From contig JAJZVW010000003.1 in the NCBI GenBank assembly GCA_021847015.1, forward strand, positions 62,001 to 126,000: 64,000 bases of DNA, read 5' to 3'. Made by a program: the position numbers and the translations under genes. Position 1 is the first letter of the stretch. Each line of letters opens with the position of its first letter. The notes under the pieces are model-generated. The model searched no databases and had not been told where the DNA came from. It saw only the letters and a list, made by a program, of their open reading frames with translations. This DNA comes from Pseudomonadota bacterium. Lineage in GTDB: Bacteria > Pseudomonadota > Alphaproteobacteria > Rhodospirillales > Magnetospirillaceae. Positions 8,971 through 18,033 of this stretch are shown here, in pieces.

Positions 8971-9164
8971 CGAAGCACGTTCGAATAACCGTAGAAACAC
9001 CAGGGACGCTTGCATGCGACCCTTTGATCCCGGACTTGTGGCAGGGACGGCATGGCAAAGTCAAGCGTTCGCGCGGGAACACCCTCACTTTCGCGGGATG
9101 TTCAGAAAAAACTCCGGGCCCCTCTGCGGAAGGAGAGTGCCGATAGGAAGGGAAATCCTTCCCC

Positions 9165-9647
9165 TTACGGCGCGGCGCTGTCGGCCAAGGTTTTGGCGAG
9201 CTCGTAGACGCGTTTCCGAATATGAGGATCGACGATGCGGTAATAGGCTCTCACCAGCTCCAGCGTTTCGCGCTTGGTCAGAGGGTCGTGCTCGTACTCC
9301 CGCACCGATTCCTCGAGCCCTCCCAGCAAGAGACTGGGGGTCTGCCTTTTCGTATCGTCCGACATGTCGTCGAAAAAGAAACTGACCGGCACGTCGAGGA
9401 CCCGCGAGAGATCGTAGAGCCGCGACGCCCCGATCCGGTTGGCGCCGCGCTCGTACTTCTGGACCTGCTGAAAGGTCAGGCCCAGGGCCTCGCCCAACCG
9501 CTCCTGGCTCATGCCCAGCAGCGTGCGCCGAAGGCGCACGCGGCCACCCACGTGGATATCGATCGGATTGGGCTTGCCCGAAGGGGTCCGCCCCCGGCTG
9601 CCTTTGCCGCCGGGCGCCTTCTTGGAAATGCGAGAAGTGGCAGTCAT
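9165..9647 (-). CDS. Cro/C1-type helix-turn-helix regulator
   Basis: A 160-aa transcription factor. After a basic, probably disordered N-terminus (residues 1-30), an HTH_3 domain spans about 33-92: GGRVRLRRTLLGMSQERLGEALGL...QQVQKYERGANRIGASRLYDL. VSFFFDD follows, a linker typical of a widespread alphaproteobacterial regulator subfamily. The C-terminal part (about 110-158) is helical and charged. Its place between lnt and metK on the same strand recurs in this group as I recall it. Target genes are not evident. It is separated from metK by about 315 bases containing the riboswitch. Confidence 0.88.
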   Translation of the reverse strand: MTATSRISKKAPGGKGSRGRTPSGKPNPIDIHVGGRVRLRRTLLGMSQERLGEALGLTFQQVQKYERGANRIGASRLYDLSRVLDVPVSFFFDDMSDDTKRQTPSLLLGGLEESVREYEHDPLTKRETLELVRAYYRIVDPHIRKRVYELAKTLADSAAP

Positions 9648-9764
9648 ATCGGTGTCCCGCCCATAAGGTCATCGTGCGCAACGATTACCGCACGGAGAAA
9701 ACACTATTGGCCGGTTGTATGCAAGTCAATCCACAACCCGTGACATGATCACCACAACGGGAAT

Positions 9765-11336
9765 TTAACGGCGCCGGGAAAACCCGATACCCAGGAGAGC
9801 GGCGACGGCCGCCAAAGAAAGTGGAATAACATCGCCCCAACGCCCATAAAGGGTGATTCCCGGCGGAGCCGCCGGCAACGGCGCGTCCAGCACACCGCGC
9901 TTGCCGAGGCCGAGGCGGGCAACGTCTCGCCCGAGGCCATCGAAGACCGCGGAAATTCCGGTATTCGCGGCGCGCACCAGCGGGAGGCCCTCCTCGACCG
10001 CGCGCATCCTCGCCGCCGCCAGGTGCTGATAGGGCCCGGCCGACGTGCCGAACCAGCCGTCGTTGGTGATGTTCAAGAGCCATTGGGGCCGCGGCGAATC
10101 CTTGGCGACCACGGCTCCGGGAAAGATCGCCTCGTAGCAGATGAACGGGCTGACCGGGGGCACGCCCGGGAGGATGAGCGTGCGCGGACCGGGGCCGGGC
10201 GAGAAATCGACCGCACCGGGCGTGATCTTGGACAAAGGCAATATCCCGCGCAACGGCACGTATTCGCCGAAGGGGACAAGGTGCGCCTTGTCGTAGACGC
10301 CGTCGATGCGGCCGTCCGAGGTGATGGCAAACAGGCTGTTCCACACCTGGAAAGGCTCGACCCCGCGCGGAGTTACGCGCGGCGCACCGGTGACGATCAG
10401 CCCGCCGGGGGGGGCCGCCTGCACGACCTGGGCGCGATGCGCGAGATCGAGATCGAGGAAATACGAGGCGGCGGTCTCGGGCCAGATGACGTGGGTCAGC
10501 GTCCCGAAGCCGGGCTGCCGCGACAGCGCGATCTGTGTTTGCAGGTTGCGCTCGCGCTGGTCGTCGCGCCATTTGCTGCCCTGCGCCAGGGCGGCCTGAA
10601 CCAGCCGGAGCCGGACGCCCGGAACCATCGTCTCGGGCGTGGCGGCCAGACGCGCGGTCCCCCAGCCATACGCCGCAAGCGGCAAGGCGGCCGCCAAGCC
10701 GAATGCCGCGGCCCGCCCGCGCCAGCCGGAAGCTGCCGCGGCTGCGGCCGGCAAGGCGAAGACCAGCACGGTCATCAGGGACAGCCCATGCACCCCGACC
10801 AGCGCCCCCGCCTGGAGCACCGGCAGAACGCCGTCCCACACCGATCCGATCGGATTCCAGGGGAAACCGGTGAGAACGAACGTTCGCAGCCACTCGCCCA
10901 GGGTCCAGGCCGCCGCCAGCAACAGGATGCGGCCGGGCCCCCGCACGCCGGGCAACCGGGCCAGCCAGGTCGCCATGCCGGGATAGACGGCCATCAGCCC
11001 GCCAAGCCCCAACGTGGCGAAGGGGATCGCCCAGCCGAATTTCTCGGGCTCGATCAGCATGGCCTCGGCGATCCAGTAGAAGCCGACCGAATACCATCCG
11101 AGCCCCCACCACCAGCCGGCGCCGAACGCCGCCCGGCGGGATTCGCTTCCGTCCCAGACCCAGACGAGCGCCGGAAGCGAAATCAGCAGGATGGGAATGA
11201 CATTGACGGGCGGCACGGCGAGCACGCTCATGGCGCCCATGAGAGCCAGGAAGCCGCGCCGGCGCCAGCCGCGAAGGTTGCCGAGACGGTCCGCGACGGC
11301 GTGAAGCGAGCCGAAGGCCGAGGGAGACGCGCGCAT
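9765..11336 (-). CDS. lnt: Apolipoprotein N-acyltransferase
   Basis: Integral inner-membrane enzyme that adds the third acyl chain to lipoproteins. The 523-aa product has several transmembrane segments up to about residue 225, then a periplasmic nitrilase-like domain with the catalytic triad visible as E287 (VIWPETAAS), K350 (VYDKAHLVPFGEY) and C400 (PFICYEAIFP). A last hydrophobic segment precedes a GFSRRR tail. Full length. It starts eight bases after the corC stop, completing the miaB-phoH-ybeY-corC-lnt cluster typical of alphaproteobacteria. Confidence 0.96.
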   Translation of the reverse strand: MRASPSAFGSLHAVADRLGNLRGWRRRGFLALMGAMSVLAVPPVNVIPILLISLPALVWVWDGSESRRAAFGAGWWWGLGWYSVGFYWIAEAMLIEPEKFGWAIPFATLGLGGLMAVYPGMATWLARLPGVRGPGRILLLAAAWTLGEWLRTFVLTGFPWNPIGSVWDGVLPVLQAGALVGVHGLSLMTVLVFALPAAAAAASGWRGRAAAFGLAAALPLAAYGWGTARLAATPETMVPGVRLRLVQAALAQGSKWRDDQRERNLQTQIALSRQPGFGTLTHVIWPETAASYFLDLDLAHRAQVVQAAPPGGLIVTGAPRVTPRGVEPFQVWNSLFAITSDGRIDGVYDKAHLVPFGEYVPLRGILPLSKITPGAVDFSPGPGPRTLILPGVPPVSPFICYEAIFPGAVVAKDSPRPQWLLNITNDGWFGTSAGPYQHLAAARMRAVEEGLPLVRAANTGISAVFDGLGRDVARLGLGKRGVLDAPLPAAPPGITLYGRWGDVIPLSLAAVAALLGIGFSRRR

Positions 11337-11344
11337 CGTCCGCC

Positions 11345-12253
11345 TCAGGCCGAACGGGCCGACGGTTGCGCTTTTCCGTGGCGGACGCGCAGCCGCTTGA
11401 TCCGCCGGGGATCGGCCTCGACCACCTGGAATTCGAGCCCCGAGGAATGGGTGATCAGTTCACCCCGGGATGGCACACGGCCCGCAATAAAGAAAACCAG
11501 CCCGCCCAGAGTCTCCACGTCATCCCTCTCCTCTTCGGAAAGCACCGGCCCCACCACCTCCTCGAAATCCTCGATGGAGGTGCGCGCATCGGCCTCGATC
11601 ACCCCGTCCGGACCAACCACCAGATCGGGCTCGGCGTTGCGATCATGCTCGTCCTCGATTTCGCCAACGATCTCTTCGACGACGTCCTCGATCGTCACCA
11701 GCCCGTCGATGCCCCCATACTCGTCGACCACCAGCGCCATGTGCGTGCGCTTGAGGCGCATTTCGAGCAGAAGATCGAGCGCCCGCATCGACGGCGAGAC
11801 GAACAGGACGCGGCGGACAAGGCGGGACAACGCGAAGGGCTGGTCCCGCTGGGCCGCGATGATCACATCCTTGACGTGGACCATGCCCGCTACGTCGTCC
11901 AAGGTCTTGCGATAGACGGGCAGGCGGGAATGTCCGCAGCGGGTGAACAAGTCCAGCAATTCCTTCGGCCCCGTTCGCGCCTCGACCGCGACGATATCGG
12001 CGCGCGGAACCATCAGGTCGCTGGCGGTGACGTCGCGCAGGTGAAGGATGTTGCCGAGCAGAAGCCGCTCGTTGTCGTCGATCGGAACCTCGGAATGCTC
12101 CCGGTCCTCGATCAGTTCCTCCAAGGCCTCGCGGACGGTTTCGCTGCCTTTGGAACGGCGCAGGAAGCGTAGCCAGCCGCGGATGGTGGCGATCAGTGAT
12201 TCGTCGGGCGCCCCGCTGTCGCGGGGCTGCCTACTACTGCCAGGGTCGTTCAT
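11345..12253 (-). CDS. corC: CorC/HlyC-type CBS domain protein
   Basis: Soluble CBS-pair protein of the CorC/TlyC family, linked in other bacteria to magnesium/cobalt homeostasis. The start at 12253 is chosen because its ATG overlaps the ybeY stop (ATGA); a GTG three codons upstream is possible. The product is 302 aa. Two CBS motifs lie around residues 70-190 ([17 protein letters not shown]..., [44 protein letters not shown]) and a CorC_HlyC C-terminal domain at about 205-290. No membrane segment is present. Confidence 0.92.
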   Translation of the reverse strand: MNDPGSSRQPRDSGAPDESLIATIRGWLRFLRRSKGSETVREALEELIEDREHSEVPIDDNERLLLGNILHLRDVTASDLMVPRADIVAVEARTGPKELLDLFTRCGHSRLPVYRKTLDDVAGMVHVKDVIIAAQRDQPFALSRLVRRVLFVSPSMRALDLLLEMRLKRTHMALVVDEYGGIDGLVTIEDVVEEIVGEIEDEHDRNAEPDLVVGPDGVIEADARTSIEDFEEVVGPVLSEEERDDVETLGGLVFFIAGRVPSRGELITHSSGLEFQVVEADPRRIKRLRVRHGKAQPSARSA

Positions 12254-12786
12254 CGTCCGCACCGCCCTCCTTCGGCGATGGTGTCGTCGGGGGCATACGG
12301 ATCGGGAATGCCGAGACCGGCCAGGACGGCCACCTCCATGGCTTCCATTTCCTCGGCATCGGCATCGTCCCCCTCATGGTCGAAGCCGAGCAGATGCAAC
12401 ACGCCATGCGCCACCAGATGGCTGAGATGGTCGGCCAAGGGCTTTCCCTCCCGTTCCGCTTCGGCGGCACAGGTCTCGAACGCCAGCACGACATCACCGA
12501 GCAGAAGCGGGGCGCCGGGAACCACGGGCGCGTCGTCGCCGTCGAGCGCGGCGAAGGACAGGACGTTGGTTGACCTGTCCTTCCCCCGCCAATCGCGGTT
12601 GAGGCCCTGAACCAGGGAATCGTCGGCCAGAACGACGGATATCTCGGCCGGCCGGCCGGCGACAGCCTCGCCGGCGGCGACGGCGAAGGTCGCGGCGGCG
12701 GCCCGGCGACAAAGGCCGGCGACGTCCGGGAGCGCCTCCGCCCAGGCCGGATGTTCAATGGCAACGGCTATGTCGGGCTCGGTCAT
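12250..12786 (-). CDS. ybeY: Endoribonuclease YbeY
   Basis: Zinc-dependent endoribonuclease acting in 16S rRNA 3'-end maturation and ribosome quality control. The 178-aa product has the metal-binding signature [11 protein letters not shown] (HxxxHxxxxxH), preceded by STNVLSFA and LGDVVLAFE, all diagnostic. Its start overlaps the phoH stop and its stop overlaps the corC start (ATGA both times), so the three are translationally coupled. The C-terminal acidic tail is somewhat longer than in E. coli. Confidence 0.95.
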   Translation of the reverse strand: MTEPDIAVAIEHPAWAEALPDVAGLCRRAAAATFAVAAGEAVAGRPAEISVVLADDSLVQGLNRDWRGKDRSTNVLSFAALDGDDAPVVPGAPLLLGDVVLAFETCAAEAEREGKPLADHLSHLVAHGVLHLLGFDHEGDDADAEEMEAMEVAVLAGLGIPDPYAPDDTIAEGGRCGR

Positions 12787-13778
12787 CGGCCCTCCCCGGC
12801 CTCCGCTGCCCTGCGCTCGCGTTCAACCCTATCGTAGGCCCGGACGATGCGGGTGACCAGACCATGGCGCACCACGTCCCTGTCGGTGAAGCGGATGATG
12901 GACACGCCCTCCATCTCGCCGATAACGGTGATCGCCTCGTCCAGCCCCGAACGCTGCCCGGCGGGCAGATCAACTTGAGACAGGTCTCCCGTGACCACCA
13001 TACGGGAATGCTCGCCCATCCGGGTGAGGAACATCTTCATCTGCACGGGTGTGGTGTTCTGCGCCTCGTCGAGGATGATGAAGGAATTCGCCAACGTGCG
13101 CCCCCGCATAAAGGCGATGGGCGCCACCTCGATCTCCCCGGACGTCAGCTTCTTCATCACCTGATCGCCCGGCAGCATGTCGTAAAGGGCGTCATAAAGG
13201 GGACGCAGATAGGGATCGACCTTTTCCTTGAGGTCGCCCGGCAGGAAGCCCAGCCGTTCGCCCGCCTCGACCGCCGGGCGCGACAGGATGATGCGGTCGA
13301 CCTCTCCCTTCATCATCATCGACACCGCCTTGGCCACGGCCAGATAGGTTTTCCCCGTTCCCGCCGGGCCGAGGCCGAAAACCAGCGCCTGATCCCTCAT
13401 CGCCTGAATGTAGGAGGCCTGGACCGGCGTGCGCGGGGCGATGTGCCGTTTGCGGGTACGGATGACCACGTCGCCGTCCGGCCCGGGGGCATGGCGGGCC
13501 ATGCGCGTGGCGGCATCCACGTCGGCGGTCTCGATATGCCCCTGCCGGCGCGCCAAGTCGTAAAGGCCATCCAGCACCTGACGGGCGTCAGCCACCGACT
13601 GGGCCGAGCCCGAGATCGCGACGGTGTTGCCGCGGGCGTTCAGGGCGACGCCCAGTTCCCGCTCGATGTGTTCCAGATTCCCGTGGTGCGGGCCGAAAAG
13701 CGCTTGCAGCACGGCATTGTCGGCAAATTCCCGATGGAAAATGGTCTCGGCCGGCGGCCGAGAGGAATCCTCATTCAT
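12783..13778 (-). CDS. phoH: PhoH-family ATPase (YbeZ type)
   Basis: Cytoplasmic ATPase of the PhoH/YbeZ type, usually encoded with YbeY and thought to assist RNA processing. The 331-aa product has an N-terminal KH-like region (about 25-100, [24 protein letters not shown]) and a P-loop ATPase domain with Walker [12 protein letters not shown] and Walker [10 protein letters not shown], plus [17 protein letters not shown]. Start overlaps the miaB stop (ATGA), stop overlaps ybeY. A second, shorter PhoH protein is encoded at 25675. Confidence 0.95.
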   Translation of the reverse strand: MNEDSSRPPAETIFHREFADNAVLQALFGPHHGNLEHIERELGVALNARGNTVAISGSAQSVADARQVLDGLYDLARRQGHIETADVDAATRMARHAPGPDGDVVIRTRKRHIAPRTPVQASYIQAMRDQALVFGLGPAGTGKTYLAVAKAVSMMMKGEVDRIILSRPAVEAGERLGFLPGDLKEKVDPYLRPLYDALYDMLPGDQVMKKLTSGEIEVAPIAFMRGRTLANSFIILDEAQNTTPVQMKMFLTRMGEHSRMVVTGDLSQVDLPAGQRSGLDEAITVIGEMEGVSIIRFTDRDVVRHGLVTRIVRAYDRVERERRAAEAGEGR

Positions 13779-15178
13779 GCATACGCCTTTTCGCCCTGCG
13801 GCCTCGCGCCGCCACCCGGCGACACCTCCCCCGCAAGGCTGTTGGGGTGGACGCCGGTGATCCGCACCGGGACGACCTGTCCCATGAAGGTATCGGCGCC
13901 TTCCACATGGATAGGCTGCATATATGGGCTGCGCCCGATGATCTGGCCAGGATGGCGTCCCGGCCGGTCGAACAGGACCGGCATGACCCGTCCGACGCTG
14001 CGGCGGTTGAAATCTGTGGTCAGTTCCGTCAGCAGTGCCTGCAATTCCGCCAGCCGCGCCTCCTTCACCCGCTCGGGCACCTGATGCTCAATGGCGGCGG
14101 CCGGCGTGCCGGGACGCGGGCTGTACTTGAAGGAATAGGTCTGCACGAAACCCACCCGCCGGACGAGGTCAAGCGTTTCGGCGAAATCCGCGTCCGTCTC
14201 GCCGGGAAAGCCGACGATGAAGTCCGAGGACAGGGCCAGATCGGCGCGGGCTTCCTTCAGCCGGCCGACCAGGTCCAGGTAGAAGTCGCGATCGTGGCGG
14301 CGGTTCATCGCCTCAAGGATCCGATCCGAGCCCGCCTGCACCGGCAAATGAAGGAACGGCATCAGGCCCGGCACCTCGCCATGGGCGGCGATCAGTTCGC
14401 CGTCCATGTCGCGGGGATGGGAGGTGGTGTAGCGGATGCGCTCCAGCCCCTCGATCTCCGCGAGCGCCCGGATCAGCCGGCCAAGCCCCCACTCCGACGC
14501 CGCGGCGTGGGAGGAGGCCGGCGCCTCGCCGTGATAGCCGTTGACGTTCTGGCCCAACAGCGTGATTTCGACCGCCCCCTGGGACGCCAGGCGCCGGGCC
14601 TCGGCCAGGACCGCACCGGCCGGCCGCGAATATTCGGCCCCCCGGGTATAGGGCACGACGCAGAAGGAGCAGAATTTGTCGCACCCCTCCTGGACCGAGA
14701 GAAACGCGGAAAACCCCTCCGCGCGGCTTTCCGGCAGGTGGTCGAACTTGGGCTCGGCCGGAAATTCGGTATCGAGCACCGAGCCCGCCGCGCGCGACGC
14801 CTTGGCGACCATTTCCGGCAGGCGGTGGTATGTCTGCGGCCCCAACACGATGTCCACATAGGGAGCCCGCCGCAGGATTTCCTCGCCCTCGGCCTGCGCG
14901 ACGCAGCCGGCCACGGCCAGAATCAGGCGTCCGCCGCCATCTTCCTTGCGACGCTTCAACGATTTCAGCCGTCCGAGTTCGGAAAAGACCTTCTCGGCCG
15001 CCTTCTCGCGGATATGGCAGGTGTTGAGGATGACCATGTCGGCCTCCTCGGGGCTATCGGTGTTCGCATAGCCCAGCGGCGCCAAGACATCCGCCATTCG
15101 CGCGGAGTCGTAGACGTTCATCTGGCAGCCGTAGGTCTTGACGTAGAGCTTCTTGGCCAATGTGGTCGGGCGGTTCAT
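13775..15178 (-). CDS. miaB: tRNA-2-methylthio-N6-dimethylallyladenosine synthase
   Basis: Radical-SAM methylthiotransferase modifying i6A37 of tRNAs. From the ATG at 15178, preceded by GGCGGGGG, the product is 468 aa. The N-terminal UPF0004 domain supplies three cluster cysteines ([26 protein letters not shown]). The radical-SAM motif CDKFCSFC follows, then a TRAM domain at the end ([22 protein letters not shown]). An upstream start would add 19 residues without family support. First gene of the coupled miaB-phoH-ybeY-corC set. Confidence 0.96.
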   Translation of the reverse strand: MNRPTTLAKKLYVKTYGCQMNVYDSARMADVLAPLGYANTDSPEEADMVILNTCHIREKAAEKVFSELGRLKSLKRRKEDGGGRLILAVAGCVAQAEGEEILRRAPYVDIVLGPQTYHRLPEMVAKASRAAGSVLDTEFPAEPKFDHLPESRAEGFSAFLSVQEGCDKFCSFCVVPYTRGAEYSRPAGAVLAEARRLASQGAVEITLLGQNVNGYHGEAPASSHAAASEWGLGRLIRALAEIEGLERIRYTTSHPRDMDGELIAAHGEVPGLMPFLHLPVQAGSDRILEAMNRRHDRDFYLDLVGRLKEARADLALSSDFIVGFPGETDADFAETLDLVRRVGFVQTYSFKYSPRPGTPAAAIEHQVPERVKEARLAELQALLTELTTDFNRRSVGRVMPVLFDRPGRHPGQIIGRSPYMQPIHVEGADTFMGQVVPVRITGVHPNSLAGEVSPGGGARPQGEKAYA

Positions 15179-15305
15179 CCCCCGCCGGCGGTGATGCAAA
15201 AGGTCTGGCATCGATGCGAAATGGAAATCGCGCACCGACGCCGTTCCGGGGCTGCCCAGAAGCTAACATCGGCGATCAAAGAGTCAAGGCGCCCGGATGG
15301 ATGGC

Positions 15306-15447
15306 AGCGGTTCTCATTATGCGGCATCAGGGCATGTTGTCATCCCGAGGGAGCGGAGCGACTGAGGGATCCTTCACGCGAAAGTGCCGGAAAGATCCCT
15401 CGCCGCCGGCTCGGGATGACAGCGAAAAATGCATAATGAGAACCGCT
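15306..15447. repeat. 142-bp nested inverted-repeat element (MITE-like)
   Basis: Perfect 17-bp terminal inverted repeats AGCGGTTCTCATTATGC (15306-15322) and its complement (15431-15447). Inside is a second inverted repeat, TGTCATCCCGAG (15338-15349) with CTCGGGATGACA (15410-15421). The interior (GAGGGATCCTTCACGCG...GATCCCTCG) resembles the core of the 197-bp elements elsewhere in the window. No coding capacity. It fills much of the 447-base gap between miaB and the zinc-ribbon gene. Confidence 0.75.
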
Positions 15448-15474
15448 GGATGGATGGTCGGGGCTCCGCGTTCT

Positions 15475-15563
15475 TTCCACTCCCGCCTTCTTGGCGCTCG
15501 AACTCCCTCGTCAAGGGTAAACCAAATGCCGCCGGACGCTCCCTTTCCCTCTCGGGAGTGGAA
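15475..15563. repeat. Inverted repeat with 11-bp arms followed by a T-run
   Basis: TTCCACTCCCG (15475-15485) is complementary to CGGGAGTGGAA (15553-15563), and TTTTTT follows at once. The arms are 67 bases apart. It could be another small element or a long-loop terminator; nothing else is recognisable between 15448 and 15625. Confidence 0.4.
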
Positions 15564-15625
15564 TTTTTTCCGTTGGCCATACCGGCATAATGAACGCAAA
15601 CGCCAACATCGGGAGAGACGCGACG

Positions 15626-15844
15626 ATGAATGTTCACTGCTTTCATGTCTCCGATTTCGCGGCGGGAGCCGCCAGAATGGACTTCCGCTGCACGCGCTGC
15701 GGAGCGCAGACGGCGCGGTCGGTCGAGGATCTGGTCGAGACCTACGGGGAGGAATGCTCGCTCGCCGACGTTCTGGCCGACGTCACGTGCCGGCACTGCG
15801 GCGGCGGCTATCTCGTCGCCTCCCCGGACTGGCCCGAGGATTGA
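15626..15844 (+). CDS. Small zinc-ribbon protein
   Basis: Unrecognised 72-aa protein. The ATG at 15626 is preferred because GGGAGAG lies upstream; an in-frame ATG at 15590 would add 12 residues without a ribosome-binding site. Two CxxC pairs (FRCTRCGAQ and TCRHCGGGY), about 35 residues apart, suggest one bound zinc. Between them is an acidic helix (SVEDLVETYGEECSLADVLADV). It precedes the PLP decarboxylase-like gene by 30 bases on the same strand and may be cotranscribed with it. Function unknown. Confidence 0.6.
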   Translation: MNVHCFHVSDFAAGAARMDFRCTRCGAQTARSVEDLVETYGEECSLADVLADVTCRHCGGGYLVASPDWPED

Positions 15845-15874
15845 CCGCCGGATATAGGCCTTGCGGCCGCCCGT

Positions 15875-17104
15875 ATGGTTGCGGCGTTCCGCGCCTTCCC
15901 GCACCATCGGCGCCTTCCGCGGCCACAGCCGATTCCACGGGATAGCGACGTGCTCCGAAACCTCGCCGACAGGATCGAATGGGGGGAGTCCTTAAGTGCC
16001 CTGGCGCGGCGGATGGGGACTCCGCTTTACATCTATGACGCCGAGGTGGTGCGCGACCGGCTGGCGGAACTGCGTCACGGCATATCCTGTGTCGGCCGCC
16101 CCTGGCACATCCATTACGCGATGAAGGCGAATCGCCATCCCGGGATCCTCCGCGCCGTGCGCGCCGAAGGCGACATCGGCATCGACGCAAGCTCCCCCCG
16201 CGAGATCGCCTTGGCGTTGGACGCGGGCTTCACCCCCGACGAGATCTCCGTCACCTCCAGCATGCCCTCCGATCGCGACCTGACCGAGTTCGCCCGGGCC
16301 GGAGCCCATGTCAACCTCGACACCCTGTCGTCCATCCGGCGCTACGGAGCACTGGCCCCGCCCGGCAGCCGCATCGGCCTGAGGCTCGATCCCGAGGTGG
16401 CCATCGGCTGGCGCGGCGATTCCCGGATGGCCTACGGCAAGGGCAAATTCGGTTTCGACGAACCGGCGGTCGCCGCCGCGCTGGACGCGGCCCGCGCGGC
16501 GGGGTTGGAGGTGGACACGCTGCACATGCATTGCGGCTGGAACATCGATGCTTCGGCGATCGACGGTTTCGAGGCCGCCCTGGCGCTCCTTGCCCGCATC
16601 GCCCGCCAGGTGCCGGTGCGCACCGTCAATGTGGGCGGGGGCCTGGGCGTGCGCTTCCTCCCCGGCGACCAGCCCTTGTCGCCCAGGGCTTGGGCGGGCG
16701 CCCTGCGGCGCCACCTGGGCGGACTGGATTGCGCCATCGCCTGCGAGCCGGGTACGTTCGTGGTGGCCGAGGCGGGGGTGCTGATCGTCGAGGTCAACAC
16801 GGTCGAGCAGCGGCGCGACACCGTCTGGGTCGGCGTCGACGCCGGCCACAACATCAATCCGCTCGCCGCGCATTACGGCGTTCCGTTGCGCATCGCGGCC
16901 GTCGGCCGCGTCGCGGAGCCGGCGCGGCGCTACACGGTCGCCGGCAACATCAACGAGGCCATCGACATCTTCGCGCGTGACGTGGCATTGCCCGAAATTC
17001 GCGAAGGCGACCTTCTCGCCCTCTTCCCCGCCGGCGCTTATGGCAGCAGCATGGCGAGCGACCACTGCTTGCGAGGCCGTCCGAACGAGGCGATGCTGGC
17101 CTGA
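15875..17104 (+). CDS. Fold-type III PLP decarboxylase-like protein without the catalytic Cys
   Basis: A 409-aa protein of the diaminopimelate/ornithine decarboxylase family. K84 in IHYAMKANRHP is the PLP lysine; HMHCGW, NVGGGLGVRF and ACEPGTFVVAEAG supply the cofactor-binding histidine and loops; GDLLALFPAGAYGSSM is the usual end. The motif that normally reads G-P-x-C-E-S-G-D reads GNINEAID (357-364), so Asn360 replaces the cysteine that takes part in catalysis from the partner subunit, and the terminal Tyr-Asn is absent. It may use another amino acid or an acyl-carrier-bound substrate, or be a racemase; lysine synthesis is unlikely. GTG at 15950 is an alternative start. Confidence 0.75.
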   Translation: MVAAFRAFPHHRRLPRPQPIPRDSDVLRNLADRIEWGESLSALARRMGTPLYIYDAEVVRDRLAELRHGISCVGRPWHIHYAMKANRHPGILRAVRAEGDIGIDASSPREIALALDAGFTPDEISVTSSMPSDRDLTEFARAGAHVNLDTLSSIRRYGALAPPGSRIGLRLDPEVAIGWRGDSRMAYGKGKFGFDEPAVAAALDAARAAGLEVDTLHMHCGWNIDASAIDGFEAALALLARIARQVPVRTVNVGGGLGVRFLPGDQPLSPRAWAGALRRHLGGLDCAIACEPGTFVVAEAGVLIVEVNTVEQRRDTVWVGVDAGHNINPLAAHYGVPLRIAAVGRVAEPARRYTVAGNINEAIDIFARDVALPEIREGDLLALFPAGAYGSSMASDHCLRGRPNEAMLA

Positions 17105-17204
17105 GAGTTTGTGAAAGAATACTTATTCCGCTCGATTTCGACAGAAAAAACGCCAATGTTTTCAATGGCTGTTCTTTCACGAGTTCGATTGATTTACAAA
17201 CTCT
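17104..17204. repeat. 101-bp nested inverted repeat, AT-rich
   Basis: AGAGTTTGT (17104-17112) is complementary to ACAAACTCT (17196-17204). Inside, GTGAAAGAA (17111-17119) is complementary to TTCTTTCAC (17172-17180). The stretch is noticeably AT-richer than its surroundings and overlaps the stop of the preceding gene. It may be a small element or a terminator structure; no promoter was identified with confidence. Confidence 0.45.
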
Positions 17205-17280
17205 GACGCGCCGTCTCTCTGCGCGCTTCCCCCGACCGCCTTGCTCGTGGATAACGGTAATTCGTCCGACGGAGGTCCAC

Positions 17281-18021
17281 ATGCGCCTGCAACTTGCCAC
17301 CTGGCCCGAGGTGGATGCCTATCTCGCCCGATCCGCCGCGATCATTCTGCCCATCGGATCGACCGAACAGCACGGCCCCACCGGGCTGATCGGCACCGAT
17401 GCGCTCTGCGCCGAGGCCTTGGCGGAAAACGTGGGCGAGCGGCTAGGCGTGATGGTCGCCCCGACGCTGGCGGTGGGAATGGCCCAGCACCACATGCGGT
17501 TTTCGGGGTCCATGACGCTGAGACCTTCGACCCTGCTGGCGCTGATGCGCGATTGCCTTGTATCGCTGGTGCGCCACGGGTTCACCCGGGTGCTGGTGCT
17601 GAACGGCCACGGCGGCAACATCGCCACGCTCCAGGCGGCCTTCGCGGAAACCCAGATGGAGCTCGATGCCCTCACCCCGCGCCCGGAATTGCGCACGCGC
17701 CTGCTGAACTGGTGGGAGCTGCCGCGGGTGGATAAGGTGTCGGTGGAATTGTTCGGCGACGCGGTGGGGTCCCACGCCACCCCGCCGGAAGTGGCGCTGA
17801 CCTGGGCCCTGCATCCGGACCGGGCCGATCCCCGGCCGCTGGATCCCCGGATTGCGCCGCGCGCCGCCTTCCATGGGGCGGAGGATTTCCGGCGGCAATT
17901 TCCCGACGGCCGGATCGGCTCGGACCCGTCCCTGGCCAGCCCGGCCCTGGGCGAACGCATCCTGTCCGTCGCCGTCGACGAGATTTCGGCGCTCGCCCGG
18001 CGCTTTTTCGAAGCGGAGTGA
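17281..18021 (+). CDS. Creatininase-family amidohydrolase
   Basis: A 246-aa metal-dependent hydrolase of the creatininase superfamily. Metal ligands are visible as E29 and H31 (GSTEQHGP), D40 (IGTDAL), the histidine of LNGHGGN, and the Glu of SHATPPEVA. Length fits. Members act on creatinine, mycofactocin precursor or formamides of sugar or pterin compounds, and the sequence does not distinguish these. An ACGGAGGTCC ribosome-binding site precedes the ATG. The gene stands alone between the nested repeat and a convergent gene, so context gives no substrate clue. Confidence 0.85.
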   Translation: MRLQLATWPEVDAYLARSAAIILPIGSTEQHGPTGLIGTDALCAEALAENVGERLGVMVAPTLAVGMAQHHMRFSGSMTLRPSTLLALMRDCLVSLVRHGFTRVLVLNGHGGNIATLQAAFAETQMELDALTPRPELRTRLLNWWELPRVDKVSVELFGDAVGSHATPPEVALTWALHPDRADPRPLDPRIAPRAAFHGAEDFRRQFPDGRIGSDPSLASPALGERILSVAVDEISALARRFFEAE

Positions 18022-18033
18022 GCGCCGTCCCGC

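Noticed and set aside
9100-9140. T-run (minus strand) with weak CTCC/GGAG stem as terminator of the Cro/C1-type regulator gene
   Set aside because: Only four paired bases close a large loop; not enough to annotate, although the T6 tract is real.
15875-17104. Annotation as diaminopimelate decarboxylase LysA
   Set aside because: The catalytic Cys motif and C-terminal Tyr-Asn are missing and no lysine genes are adjacent, so a broader family label is safer.
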